62,000 bases of DNA, taken from Cryptomeria japonica. Lineage: Eukaryota > Streptophyta > Pinopsida > Cupressales > Cupressaceae. The notes under the pieces are model-generated. The model was not told where the DNA came from. It did not search any database and worked only from the letters and a program-made list of their open reading frames with translations. Positions 32,830 through 43,719 of this stretch are shown one piece after another; position 1 is the first letter of the stretch, and every line of letters starts with the position of its first letter. Position numbers and translations under genes: made by a program. The stretch is taken from assembly GCF_030272615.1 (NCBI RefSeq), contig NC_081410.1:124774640-124836639 (forward strand), written 5' to 3'.

Positions 32830-33130
32830 GAACAAAGGCTTTACATATCTCGAGGATACTGGGGGAAGGCTAATCACTGCGTGCAACCATTGAAAAAGAC
32901 ATTCATCACTTTCCACATTTGATTATAGTGGGTTGGAATTCTTGGCGTCAAAGTCATTCCCCACTTAGGTCGTTCCCTTCACACCGGCCATAAATGGCTT
33001 TAAGAGTTGATTGCAACTCCTCGGGAAGGCAGGCCTGCTAAAGGTTTTAAATGCTTTGAAATAACTGAAAGCGGTAAGAGTGGTCTGGATTTTTGATCAC
33101 CCAGTTAAGGGGAGAGCATATACCTTCCAC
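32830..33130 (-). ncRNA. Structured leader RNA domain of TatA
   Basis: Minus strand order: GGGTGATCAAAAATCCAGA (about 33105-33087), GGCCTG (33035-33030), stem CCTTC/GAAGG (33029-33025 with 32980-32976) enclosing two perfect hairpins GAGTTG-CAAT-CAACTC and GCCAT-TT-ATGGC, then GAACGACC (32975-32968). A further stem pairs AGTGGG with CCCACT around GGAAT/ATTCC. It matches TatN 17340-17512 in order and in the constant words. Confidence 0.7.
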
Positions 33131-33478
33131 TTTCAAGACAAAGCAAACAAAATTCTTTTTTTTTTTAAAACTTCCAATTCAGTGATTTGCTAACCTATGT
33201 AGAGATGTTGCTCCACAAAAACAGGATGTTCTTTTTAATCTTGAAAGAAAGATTTTCTGATCTATAATAATGGAAATGGTCAACAAAGCAAATTTTTCAT
33301 TTTGGAGGTCAACAAAAGAAATTGTTTTTTTGTAAAAATAAAATTCCTCGCTCTACCTGCAAGAAACCGTTAGAATCCTGCAAACAAACAAAAAGATAAA
33401 ATGTCAGTTGATTTGGGGGACTTCTACAAATCTAAAACTTTAATTCGGTTACAATAAATTTTTTTGTTTTTGTTTGTG

Positions 33479-33902
33479 ATGCGCTACAGAACAAACTGTA
33501 CGTGCTACAACATACGTTCTATGCGCTAAACTTTATGATAAAAGTGCTACTCTGTTCCCTGGGTGCGCTGCTCTGGGTGTTGGAAGCGCTACTCTATGTT
33601 TTTCTTTTTCTCGCGGTCAGTTTTGCAGGAAAATTTTAAATCTGATGCGCTAATGTTTGGGTTTTAAGCGCTGGATGATGTATTACAGGCGCTAAAATGG
33701 GGATCGGATGCGCTAATCTATTAGGTCGATGCGCTACTCTGTGATTCGCCCGCTTCAAGACCTACAGGAAAAATTGTTTAAACAAAATCATGCGCTAAGA
33801 AAAGGTCTTCACTCGCTAAAGCAGAGAGCCCACGCGCTAAACAGTAGGCTAGAAGCGCTAGACTGTTAGGCGGATTCGCTAATATATGCTTTCGACGCGC
33901 TG
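33479..33902 (-). repeat. TAGCGCAT motif array 3, TatA leader
   Basis: About 17 copies of the same motif as array 2, between the PBS and the structured leader domain. Some are decayed (AGCGCTT, CAGCGC). Confidence 0.88.
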
Positions 33903-33967
33903 ATTCCTGTTTCCCGTGGACCTGCAAAAGTGAACAATTTGAAAAACCGATTTTTTATTTGGGGTCA

Positions 33968-33986
33968 GGCCCCACGGTGGGCGCTA
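33968..33986 (-). promoter_or_regulatory. TatA primer-binding site
   Basis: TAGCGCCCACCGTGGGGCC four bases inside the 5' LTR border. A TGGCGCCCACCGTGGGG-like site is common in Tat-like elements; the second base here is A. TatE has a related, eroded AAAGCCCACGTGGGTCT at 56724-56740. Confidence 0.7.
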
Positions 33987-33990
33987 GAAA

Positions 33991-35467
33991 TGTATGCGGG
34001 AAAAGTGGTTAATAAAACTTAAAATGTGAAAATATGATTAAATTACTAGTCCACACACAAACAGGACTTCTTGATGCAAGCTATGGAATAACGATGTGTC
34101 ACTCAGCTTCCCAAGGAGGGTCCCATGGTTCTCTATCTCACAATGTCCCTCAAACCAACGTTTTTGCTCTCAGATTACTGAGCAAAATGGTTTAGGGATG
34201 GCAAATATGAGAACGAGAGATGCTTTTGATTGATTTTAGTATGAGATGTGTTGTAAGCTATGTATGATACTAAAATGCAATAAACTAAATGATAAGATGA
34301 CGAGGTTAGTATGAATACTACCCTAGCATACTATATTTCTTCTATGATTGAGCTAAAATGATAAATAAATTACTCTAAACATGCATATTTAGTCTATATT
34401 CCTGATTTAAAGAGAGGCTAAATGATGAGCATAAAATGATATGAAAGTTTGAAAGAATTTGAGCATAAGTGTGATGCTTCAAATTTGAAAGATGATTGTT
34501 AAAAATGGAGGAATGAGAGCTCTATTTATAGCACAAACAGGGAAATGGATGGTCAAGATTGAATGGTTTAATCAAGGGCCAAGTTTGAAAGTTGGGGATC
34601 CATGTGCATAATTGGCACCAATGAAATGGTGACAAGTGTCAACATAGGGTTGGGTTGAAAGAAATGGTTGGAGGCATTAAAGGCCTGAGAAGACCTCATG
34701 GTTATCTAAAGGCTAAGAGTCAAGTCTAAATTAGGTTTACCCACTGGATTAAGAGTTAATCCAAGAATAAACCTTTGTGCAAATGATTAAGAGATAATCA
34801 TGGTCAAAGCATTAATGGCCTGATGAGACCTTTGGGTTGGGTAGAGGTTGAGTCAAAACAAATGTTTTAACCATGTGGGAGGGTTTGAATTAACCATTAA
34901 TTGTTATTGGAGACTTTGGGATTAAGTGGTTGAAGGTTGGAAGCCTTTAATGGTTTTCAAAGACTTTAAGGGTTTTGGTGGTTGAAGGTTGAAAACATTT
35001 AATGGTTATCCAAGACTTTGGGCCATTTGAGAAGTGACTTCCCTTTGCTTAGGGATGTGACAAAGTTTAGAGGAGGGTTAGGTTAATTAGAAGCGATTAG
35101 AAGATTCTAGAAGGGCTTAGGAAGAGGTTTGGGATTTTGCAAGTGGATGGGGGATAATAGGATTTAATTGAATTAAATGATTTTCATTCAATTTGGTTGT
35201 AATTTGGAGAAATTAAATAAATTAGATTTATTCAATTTAGAATAACTATTTAATTGAATTTGAATTTAATTAAAAGTGGTTAGGGGGATTTAATTGAATA
35301 AAATGATTTATTCATTAAATGGTATAGTGAATTTTATTTAAATAAATTGAGTAATTTACTTAATAAAATAGAAGAATGTGGATAATTTAATTAAATTAGA
35401 TTTAATTAAATAGGGAAATGAACATAAAATATTCATTTAGGAATATGGTCATTTTTATACGTCCACA
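33991..35467 (-). repeat. TatA 5' LTR (right)
   Basis: 1477 bp partner of 7420-8898; TATA box (minus TATAAATAG) at 34522-34530. Begins TGTGGACGTATAAAAATGACC on the minus strand. Followed on the right by the duplicated target TCAAC (35468-35472). Confidence 0.93.
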
Positions 35468-35472
35468 TCAAC

Positions 35473-36572
35473 AATTCCTTTAATCCCCTCTTTTAGGGAT
35501 CCAATTTCCTTCTCCACCCACTTCTAGTAGTTCTCTTGACTTGTAGTAGCCTCCAATAGCAGATTTCCCATCACCCTCTCCTCCTTTATCTTGCCTTTTT
35601 TTTCCTTAGTCGCAAACCCTTGTTTCTCATTATCCACATCGATAGGGATGTCCAGCCTAGTCTCGTGGTCCAGGACTTTGGACCCACTAGATTTGGATAA
35701 TTTCATTTTCTTTTTGGTGGGTGGCTCCAGGTCTTGCATTTTCCTACTACTAGATTTGGACTTACTTGCTGCCTACCTTGGAGGATTGATTTTCTTGCTA
35801 CTGTTAGTTCTCGGGGTCACCATATCCTTGATATCTTTGATATCATGCCAATCCATGGCAGTACCATTGTCATCCTCATCCATCTTCGTATCAGAAACCA
35901 ACTACACATTAGGGTTAGAGGAGGAAATGTGGGCTTTATCCTTGGGGAAGGGTTTCACTTCATTAGCTTGGGCGTATTCCATAATCAACAAGATAAGCCC
36001 TTCATGAATCACAGGGTTATCCTGGTTTTCAAAATGTTTAACTAAACTATTCTCCAAGGATGAAACCAAATAAAAGGGAATGGAAATAAATCTACCATGC
36101 CTAAAATGGTTTAAGATAGTAAAATGATGTGAGAAAATGCTAGCATATCTACCATCTAGGGTGATGTACCTCATGATGAATTCTGCCATATCAGCCTAGA
36201 GGGAAATTAGCTCTTTCCTATTATAGTCACCGTCCACCATTTTCCTAACCCTTTGTCTTTCCTTTTCCTTATCATAAAAGGCAACAATAGCCTCCTCACT
36301 CGACTTCCTATCTTTATAGAATTTTCTGCCTTTCATATCCAGACCAGTAACAGTGGCAACTAGGTTTTCGTCGACTTGAAACTCCATACCAAAGGTAGTC
36401 AACAAACCCTTATTCTAACCTTTAACAAAGCTTCTGTAACATTGGCAGAATGACCATGCAGTCTCTCCAAAAAGGGCACCATCCCACCATCAGAAATTTC
36501 CTCCCAAACCTCCTTATTCTTCTGCCACTTATCATAGGTTGTGGGTTCACACCTTTTCTTTTCACCTCCCAT
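35473..36572 (-). pseudogene. ORF-F, 5' part (unknown retroelement-type protein)
   Basis: Start ATG at 36572 (MGGEKKRCEPTTYDKW). After a frame change near 36410 come TTFGMEFQVDENLVATVTGLD and RKFYKDRKSS, then a TAG near 36196, then FIMRYITLDGRYASIFSHHF, LNHFRHGRFISIPFYLVSSL and PVIHEGLILLI. The remainder is lysine/serine-rich (PPTKKKMKLSK) and continues into the coiled coil left of TatA. About 480 codons in all. I do not recognise the family. The pattern of a hydrophobic YLV..L block followed by an H..L..LI block also appears in ORF-D, so the three unknown ORFs may be distant relatives. Confidence 0.55.
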
Positions 36573-36699
36573 TCTGTAGCTTGAGCAAATCAGAGACTCC
36601 AGAAAAAACAAGAGGAAAGAAAACTAGAAATAGGGCAAATTGAAAGTTCTAAAACTACTCAAAGTGGTAATAATTTGAAATACCACCCCAACGGCTCCC

Positions 36700-36960
36700 A
36701 TCCAATCATAATCTTTCATCATAAATTTCATTGGAAAGGTCGAAGATCTTGACATCATTTCTTGCCAGGTCACATAGGGTTTTCAAGAAAGTTTCCTATC
36801 CTCTCCACCATTTAATCACCACGTTACCCACGGCCAAGTTGGCCAAATGATCCATCAATTTGTTTCCTTCTCGGAAAACATGTGAGATCTTGAAATCATC
36901 TAGGCCGACTATCATTTCAAGGCAATCCTTGATTAAGTTTGAAATCATCTAGCTAGGCAC
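36700..36960 (-). pseudogene. LINE RNase H tail fragment
   Basis: Minus strand gives IKDCLEMIVGLDDF, then ISHVFREGNKLMDHLANLAVG, the last block of the RVT_3 RNase H of plant LINEs (H.REGN...D.LA). TAG follows after WWRG, then a short C-terminal text. Nothing upstream of about 36960 continues the domain, so it is a 3' scrap. It is a different copy from the LINE at 3960-6790. Confidence 0.75.
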
Positions 36961-38346
36961 CATACATCATGATAGGACCTAAAATTATGTCTTGCAAAAT
37001 TTTGGTCACTGGATAAATTTTGGTCATTCTGGTTTTATTGTGTTCTCTATAAAGGTTTCAAGGTTTAGGGTTTTAGGGGTTGTGATTTCTAATTAAGTCT
37101 TGAAATAAAAGAAAAACCTTGAGCCTTTTATGTTACGTCATTACCTTTTCCACTTAAGCCAAGGGTTGTTTACCATTACTGGGGCCATTTTATTTCCTAA
37201 GCACTAAGTTGTGTTAGACCAGTCCATTTAATGATTTTCCTAAAGTCATACAAAAATTTTCCCTATGGTCGGTCCCATTTCAATATTTGTGCCCGTGCCC
37301 ATCAAATTTCCCTAAGTCTAGAAATTTGAATTCTTCGATTGGTTGATAAAGGCAAGATAGATTTGATGGTCCACGCTTCCCTGTGGTCAAAGGTGCAAGG
37401 ATGATAAAGACCACGGCATCACGAGATGATGCCACATGTTCTCGATGGAGAGAGGTGAGCCAATGGTTTGAATTTTCAAATTTTTTATATTATCGGTTCT
37501 CAGCGGGTAAAGAACGAGTTACTAGAAATGAATGTTTCTAAACGTGCTTATATCAAGTGGCAATGTTTTAATTCCGGTCTAAGAAATGCTTGGGAGTTAG
37601 CGGCCATTGTTAAGTGATCAGTGCAGTTAGAAAGTGAACAAAGAGTAGATCCAACAGTTTTTGTGACCCCGCATCTAAGAGATGCAAGGATATTATGGAC
37701 CTCGACATCACGAGATGATGCTATGTATCCAAGGCAGGACAAATAAAGTCGATGGTGGGGTCACTAAAAGTGGTGAAACAAGCAATGAGTTGGATGTGCC
37801 ACATCATGCCAAAGATGATCCGCTTGTCACATTGGAGGGTAAATGTCAGATTAAATGGTTTGGTTCGTAAGATTTGCCAGCTTGAAAAATGATCGACGGT
37901 CAGGTTTTAAACTTTTCAGATGGAAGTTAGAGTCGTTGTTTCCCTTTCACGAGTAGTAATGGTGGACAAGACATTGGTGTTTTACTCTAGGTAGTAATAG
38001 AAGTATTCTTAAAAGTTGTTCTTGATTCGTAAAGAATTTCAAAGCAATCCAAAAGACATTCCTACTACTGAAGAAGGTTAAAATGATTCCTTGCAACACA
38101 GAATCACTATCCCTCTGGTGTAATCGAAACAATAAGTTTGTCTGAGCTCCTTCATCTGTTCTTGACACAATTGATGTTATAAATTGTGCATGAAATTATA
38201 AGAAAATAATTTCAATTGTTCTAGGGTTACAAGCTAAATAGAGAAGAGTGAAATTTGCTTAATTACTATTGTAATTTAAATCTTGTGTTATCCCTAGTCT
38301 TTTCTTTCTCAATTTGAAGTTGTAGTAGAAAACCCTAGTTCAAAAG
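36961..38346 (+). other. Leader region ahead of ORF-B
   Basis: Non-coding. Two related words about 290 bases apart contain GGCATCACGAGATGATGC (37417-37434) and GACATCACGAGATGATGC (37704-37721), each able to form a small hairpin (GCATCACGAGATGATGC). It may include a 5' LTR and leader of the element carrying ORF-B, but no matching second LTR was found. Confidence 0.45.
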
Positions 38347-40985
38347 ATGGCTCCCTCATGAAAACATTCAGGGAAAATTGATTACAAGAAAAGGAATCTT
38401 TATGATGATTTCTTGGACCAATTGAAACCCTCGACAAATGATAGATACCAAGGGCGAAGATTTGTGAGTGGAAAAACCCTAGGAGAAGGGTTAACTGATA
38501 AAGCATTCTACTTGGCAGATGTTAGTATACCAATGACTAGATTAGAGATGTTCAAATTATGGTATGGATAGAGGAACTTGCATTCCCCACTATGCAATCC
38601 CTGGCAGTATGATTTGGGTAAGTTAGTGGTGTCGGGTATCTTCATGGATGTTGACCTTGTCAAGGCTATTGCAAACTGATATGACCTTGTCTCGAGGGTT
38701 ATTAGGGGAAATGAAGGAGAGATTTTCTTGACCATGAGAAGGGAATAATTCCAAGAGATTTTTTACCTATATGATCCATCTGCAAACCTGGTGTAAGTAG
38801 ACTTGAATGAGCTAAAAGTGGAATAGTATAAAATGAAGGAGTTCATTAGAAGTAATTTCCTTCCAATGCATTTGTTTAGAGAAGCGAACACAACATACCA
38901 TATTGGCCCTAGCTCAGAGGAGCCATTCCCTATTGGTGGTTTTTCTCCCTACTTTTAGGATACCTTTTTCTCTCTGTGTCAGGTATTGGGTTTCAATCCA
39001 ATTATAGTTATGCCACTTGATTTCATGCACATGGCCATGCAAATTCAACATCCAGATTATATAGTGGTCTTTAACTATGCCCCATACCTTGAAGAAAAGA
39101 TTCATGAAGGGTTACAGGATATTAAAAATGAAGTGGCTAGTGCTAAATTCTTCTAGTATTCCTTACTCATGCATATGTTCTTGTTTAGGAACACAGATTA
39201 CTTTGAGGGTACCATGAACCTCAAAAGGACAATTGATAATAAGGACATTCCAGTGCAGCTTTAGAGCACAAATATGTCTTGGAGTAGACAGGAGGCTAGC
39301 TTTGTAAGATTTGATAACAACTTTGCTTCTAAGTTGAGGCAAAGGTTGACAGTAAACCCGCTGAGGATCCCTAAGGAGATGCATGATATTGTAAGGCCAA
39401 AAGAGAGGTTGCCACTTCTCAGGATTGAGAACAATTGGGGGGATTTTATCCCTTATCTTGTAAACACTGTTATCAAAATCTATGGTTTCTCTTGATATTC
39501 AAATGTACTGCCTTTTAACATTCCTTTGAGAATGGGTTTTGATGAGGTAATGTGGCAGATAGGGTGCATTCATGACAAGGAAATAAAGGGATGGGGCAAA
39601 GGAATAATCTTCCTTTATTACACTAGCATCCCTTATTTTGTAATTTTGAAAGGAGGATACAAACATTTTGATAAATTCTTTGCTCCATATCATTTGGGGG
39701 TGAGCATAGCTAGACACAGTGATCCTGAGGGGTTCTACAATATCTTCAAGAGAAGAATAAAAGGAGGTCTATTGCCTCATGAGCATAATTTTCCTGAGGA
39801 TATAATTAGAAATGAATTTGATCCCATGACTCAAGAGTGAAGGAAAGAAAAATGGATAATCTTCATAAATTTATGGGCGGCTTTTCAAAAGATGGATCCA
39901 AATTATGATCCAGTAAAGTATTTTACCCCATTTTGTGCTAAGGTTGACTTTGTTATGAAAAATTTCAATGAATTAAAGCTAATTTTGAAGGAGAAGAAGA
40001 CCAAACTTGAAGAAGTCCATGGCTAACAATATTCAAGCTCATAAACTCCTTCGTCTCAAAGAGCAGGTGGCATGGTACAGAGGAAACTAGTTCATGAATC
40101 TTCTTAGGAAAGAGAATGAGAAGAAACAAGTGATGAAGAGGAGAGCAGCAACGATAGTGGAAGCTTGGTAAGGAGAACGGGTAAAAAGATAATGAGTATA
40201 GAGCCTTCCCCGAAGATGCAAATCAATCCTTTTAAAGGAATCAAGATCATTGATCTTGAAGACTTAGACATAAGTCCTTCGCCATCACCTGTGCCCTTTT
40301 CACCAGTAAGGCAGGATGAAGAACAAATGGAGGAAGATGTGTTCATAGCAACAAGTGCAGAAATGCAACTCGGTGTTCCTCTTTTTCTCCCTAATCTAGA
40401 GTTGGACCTCACTCCTTTATATATTCAAGGTAAAGCTTTTAGGGATGCAAGAAAATAAGCATGTGATAAGTTCCTTGAAGATGATACTTTTTGAGGAGCC
40501 CAACCTTTTTGATGTTAGTTTGGAAGATGAAGATTGAAGAATACAAAAGAAGAATTACTGAGAAAAGGGCCCAAAGGCTAGATAGATTTGATCAAGAAAA
40601 TCAGGAAGAGGTCAAGAATGAAATGATTGAAGATTTTCAGGAAATCATTGCTAATGAGGGTAGCAAGAGCATAAGTGAGGTTGGAGTCCTAATTTTACCA
40701 GAATGGGACATAGTTGATGCAGTGGCTTTTGATGCAATCAGGAAATCAAAAGGTCAGCATTTCAATTCAGAGGAGGAAGCAAGGTTAGCATTAAAAGGAT
40801 TAGATTTTGTAGATGATTATGCAACCTTGGCAATATGGGCACTAGAGGAAGGACCTATAAAGCCTAACATCAATGACTTAAACCCCAATTTAAGGGGAGG
40901 CCTTATTATAAAAAGAGCAGCTGGCACATCAAGTGTAGAGGCTACAAAGTTGAATGTTGATGTTGCTAAGTTGGCATATGAGACT
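38347..40985 (+). pseudogene. ORF-B part 1: very long unknown retroelement ORF
   Basis: ATG at 38347 (MAPS) starts a frame kept for 2.1 kb through roughly a dozen stops, many of them TAG. Blocks: SPLCNPWQYDLGKLVVSGIF, GFNPIIVMPLDFMHMAMQI, SLLMHMFLFRNTDYFEG, LLRIENNWGDFIPYLVN, FFAPYHLGVSIARHSDPEGF, then an acidic/proline part (PSPSPVPFSP) and, after a frame change near 40470, a charged helix (EEYKRRITEKRAQ) and GVLILPEWDIVDAVAFDAI, TLAIWALEEGPIKPNIND. PLCNPW, NNWGDF, the LLMH block and the WALEEGPIKPNI block recur in ORF-D. No known domain. GypC interrupts it after KLAYE. Confidence 0.6.
40981..40985. repeat. Target-site duplication of GypC (AGACT, pair AGAAT 46855-46859)
   Basis: Four of five bases agree. 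The downstream copy fits the ORF-B reading frame, so AGAAT is probably the original and AGACT carries a mutation. Confidence 0.7.
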
Positions 40986-42640
40986 TGAAAGATGCTGACT
41001 AGGAATTTGGTACAATTCTGATTGGTTTGATGATGGTTTATTCAATTGAATTCTTTGACCAGCGAGTGATTATTTTAATTTTTGATGAAGTTAGAAGTTT
41101 TGATGCACTTTAGGGTTTAGGAAGCATGACAGATGATGTAAATCATAATACAATTGTAAGAAATCAAAGAGAAACAAACTAAGATTCGAATTTAGAGTTA
41201 TGATTATTTCATTGCAGCTATTAATAACACCCAATAATGAAAAGTTTATTTCATACAAGCCCAAAAGTCACATACCAGGTATCCAGAGCTTGCCTGGTGG
41301 GATCATTTTAATTGTTTGAATAATGAATGTAGCTTCACAAGAGCTTCCAGAGGTTGACAAAGTCATCTATAATCGTTATTAGCTTCAACTAAAATTATCT
41401 AACACAAGAATGTAAGAAAGGATTTTCTGGTGCCAAACCCACAATAATGTCAGGCAAATCTACCCAAAATCTTGTATTTGACCTAATGAAATGCTGATGT
41501 TGATTAATCACATGTTGGATTTGCCATGAAACACTTTGAATTTTTGTTCTAGAGGTCTGGCAATTAATTCAGACCTGTACACTACACCTGAATTGCTTAT
41601 ATTTATTTTTTATACTTCGATGACATGGAACGTAGGTATGGCTTACTACTAGAGGGTACGATCTACAAGAAGGCTATCCAATTTGCTGTTGAAGATTAAT
41701 AAACTACCCAGATTTTAAGTTTATGCCTTGTAGAAGTTGTAATGGCTATAATTTTGTTGATAAGAGTGAACTATCCCTTCAATGACCTTATATAGCCCTC
41801 ATATTCAACACTAAGGAGCTAGAAACCCTATAACCAGATTGGGGTTGCATCCAATCTTTGTTATAATGGAAATTTTTGTTCCCAAATAGCTACAACTATG
41901 CTATCACCTGTGAAAAGTTCTCAAATCTTCAGAGGAAAATTAGAAAATAGTAAAACATTGAATGAATTTGTCACTGCTGAGCTAATCTCTTTTAATTCTC
42001 CATCCCCAGTTTTCCAAACTGCCTGAGATCCTTATTCAACACAATGATTTCTCACTCCAACTGGGCGTGATCCAAAAATCATTGCCCAAATCCCTGCAGG
42101 TACTATCATTTAATAGAGTCAACTCCAGTTATTGTGTGCTCAAATTTCTATTGCCATAAACCCAAGGCCGAGTTCTCACTGGCGGATTTAATTTATTTTC
42201 CTCCCTTGCCATTGTGCCCGATAAAATATTTGTTCAGCTCAATGAATAATCCCTAGAAATGTGAAGTTCGATTGATAAATGGAGCCGACACTCCCTTGTT
42301 TCGGCAACCAATCATGGTGGTGGAAAAAAATAATCAAATTTGAATGCACAATATAAAGTGAGGTCATTAACCAAGCCAAAATAAGGCCTACCAAATAACC
42401 AAATTCTCTTAGTTTACAATATGTATTAATTTATTGAATCCCCAAGGATGGAAAATTTTGAATTAGACAGCTCCCAAATATTAACAAATAATAAATAATT
42501 TATTCAAATTATTCATTAATTTATTTAATATTTGTTCTTTAATTTTATTTAATATTTATCTCTTTTCTTAATAGTGGAATTTGGGATAAATAAATAAACA
42601 AAATATATTTAATTAATTAATTAATTTTGGGGACATTATA
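40986..42640 (-). repeat. GypC 3' LTR (left)
   Basis: Matches 45214-46854. On the minus strand it starts TATAATGTCCCCAAAATTAA (TG mutated to TA) and ends CAGCATCTTTCA. Confidence 0.9.
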
Positions 42641-42656
42641 GTCCTCCCTTCTTGGG
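42641..42656 (-). promoter_or_regulatory. GypC polypurine tract
   Basis: Minus strand CCCAAGAAGGGAGGAC abuts the 3' LTR. Confidence 0.7.
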
Positions 42657-42864
42657 ATTGCTTGACCTCAAGCAACACTAAGCAACCCATTGCTCCACTC
42701 AGATAAAACAATTTCCCAAGCAAATCAATTCCCGGATCCCATACCAAGATGAGAAATCTGCTACAATACCTGAAGTAGGAGATCATGTTGTCAAATAACC
42801 CTTCACACAACAAGGATAACATTGCCACACTAAGAGTAACCAGTAGAAAACTCAAAGGTGAAAT

Positions 42865-43719
42865 TTATATGCCATCATTAAAAGAGTCAAAGCACGTGTC
42901 ACGTGTATTCAACACTCCAAAATTTCTATGGCTCAGTGCCCCGTGATTATATGCATCAATGCCATGATGAAGGAACAATAATTCACTATTGTTATAAATC
43001 TGAAGATTATAACTTGTACCTATACCCTTGGAGTCCTCATAGCCGGTACAAATAAACTTACTCTTTGTTGTCCATTCTTTAATCTCATATTCAATTTCAT
43101 CAACACTAGATGGAAATTGACTAGAACCAACTGAAAAATCAGAATAAAACAATTCCAATTTATCCTTATCATCTATGTGGCAAATGTCATGAATATGAAG
43201 GATATGCTTCTTAGCTTGTTGAGCTATCAATTTGGCATGTTGTTCTCTTGCAAACCAATCCTCTATATCAACAGTTGCAAAGTGCACAAAATCTGATTTA
43301 CTACAAGATGAATCAATATTAGCTTCCAACCAGCATGTTGTCATTCTTCTAGGCTTTCCTTCTATTGAATCTCTCAACACCACTTCCTTCCCATCTACTG
43401 AGAACTATAACTACATCTTATGATAATCAAATGTGTACCTACAAATGGATTGTAGCCATTGCATACCAAGAACCACATCACATTTCTCTATCGGTATCAC
43501 ATAGAAATCACCAGTCAAGAGATAAGTTCCTAACTGAAGGCTAAGTTCAGAAACTCGCATAGTGCAACTCAAGCTATTGCCACTAGCAGTTGTCACTCTA
43601 AATCCTGAAAAATTTCTCATCCTGTAATCCAAATTTCTCTATAGTCTACTCACTAAGGAAGTTGTAAGTAGCACTAGTGTCCACCAAGCAATCCACTAGT
43701 TGCCCCTTAAGAGTTCCTT
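42865..43719 (-). pseudogene. GypC aspartic protease with an unrecognised C-terminal tail
   Basis: The active site reads CLVDTSATYNFLSE (43705-43660, D-T-S in place of D-T-G or D-S-G) followed by TAG, then GTYLLTGDFYVIPIEKCDVV and LGMQWLQSICRYTFDY, the classic plant gypsy protease text. After a stop near 43410 the frame goes on as VLRDSIEGKPRRMTT, then 150 residues that match nothing I know (HIHDICHIDDKDKLELFYSD, SSVDEIEYEIKEWTTKSKF), ending DTCFDSFNDGI. In autonomous relatives the RT would begin here. The tail may be a deletion product or a captured piece. Confidence 0.8.

Larger units (their letters stand above)
7420..35467 (-). mobile_element. TatA: Ty3/gypsy retrotransposon, Tat-like lineage, with nested TatN
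   Basis: A 28.05 kb unit bounded by 1.48 kb LTRs and a TCAAC duplication; about 18.5 kb without the nested TatN. Reading on the minus strand: 5' LTR, PBS, motif arrays and structured leader, ORF0, gag, protease with G-patch, acidic linker, RT, RNase H, second RNase H, integrase, hairpin, antisense plant-mobile-domain gene, paired purine tracts, 3' LTR. The second RNase H and extra genes between integrase and 3' LTR are hallmarks of the Tat lineage. The LTRs differ at about 24 positions plus one indel, so insertion was fairly recent, yet every ORF has stops. Confidence 0.93.

Noticed and set aside
34815-34845. CCTGATGAGACC in the TatA LTR as part of a hammerhead ribozyme
   Set aside because: The other core strand (CGAAA) and flanking stems are missing.
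37682-37870. Short plus-strand ORF before ORF-B
   Set aside because: It lies in leader repeats and has no recognisable motif.
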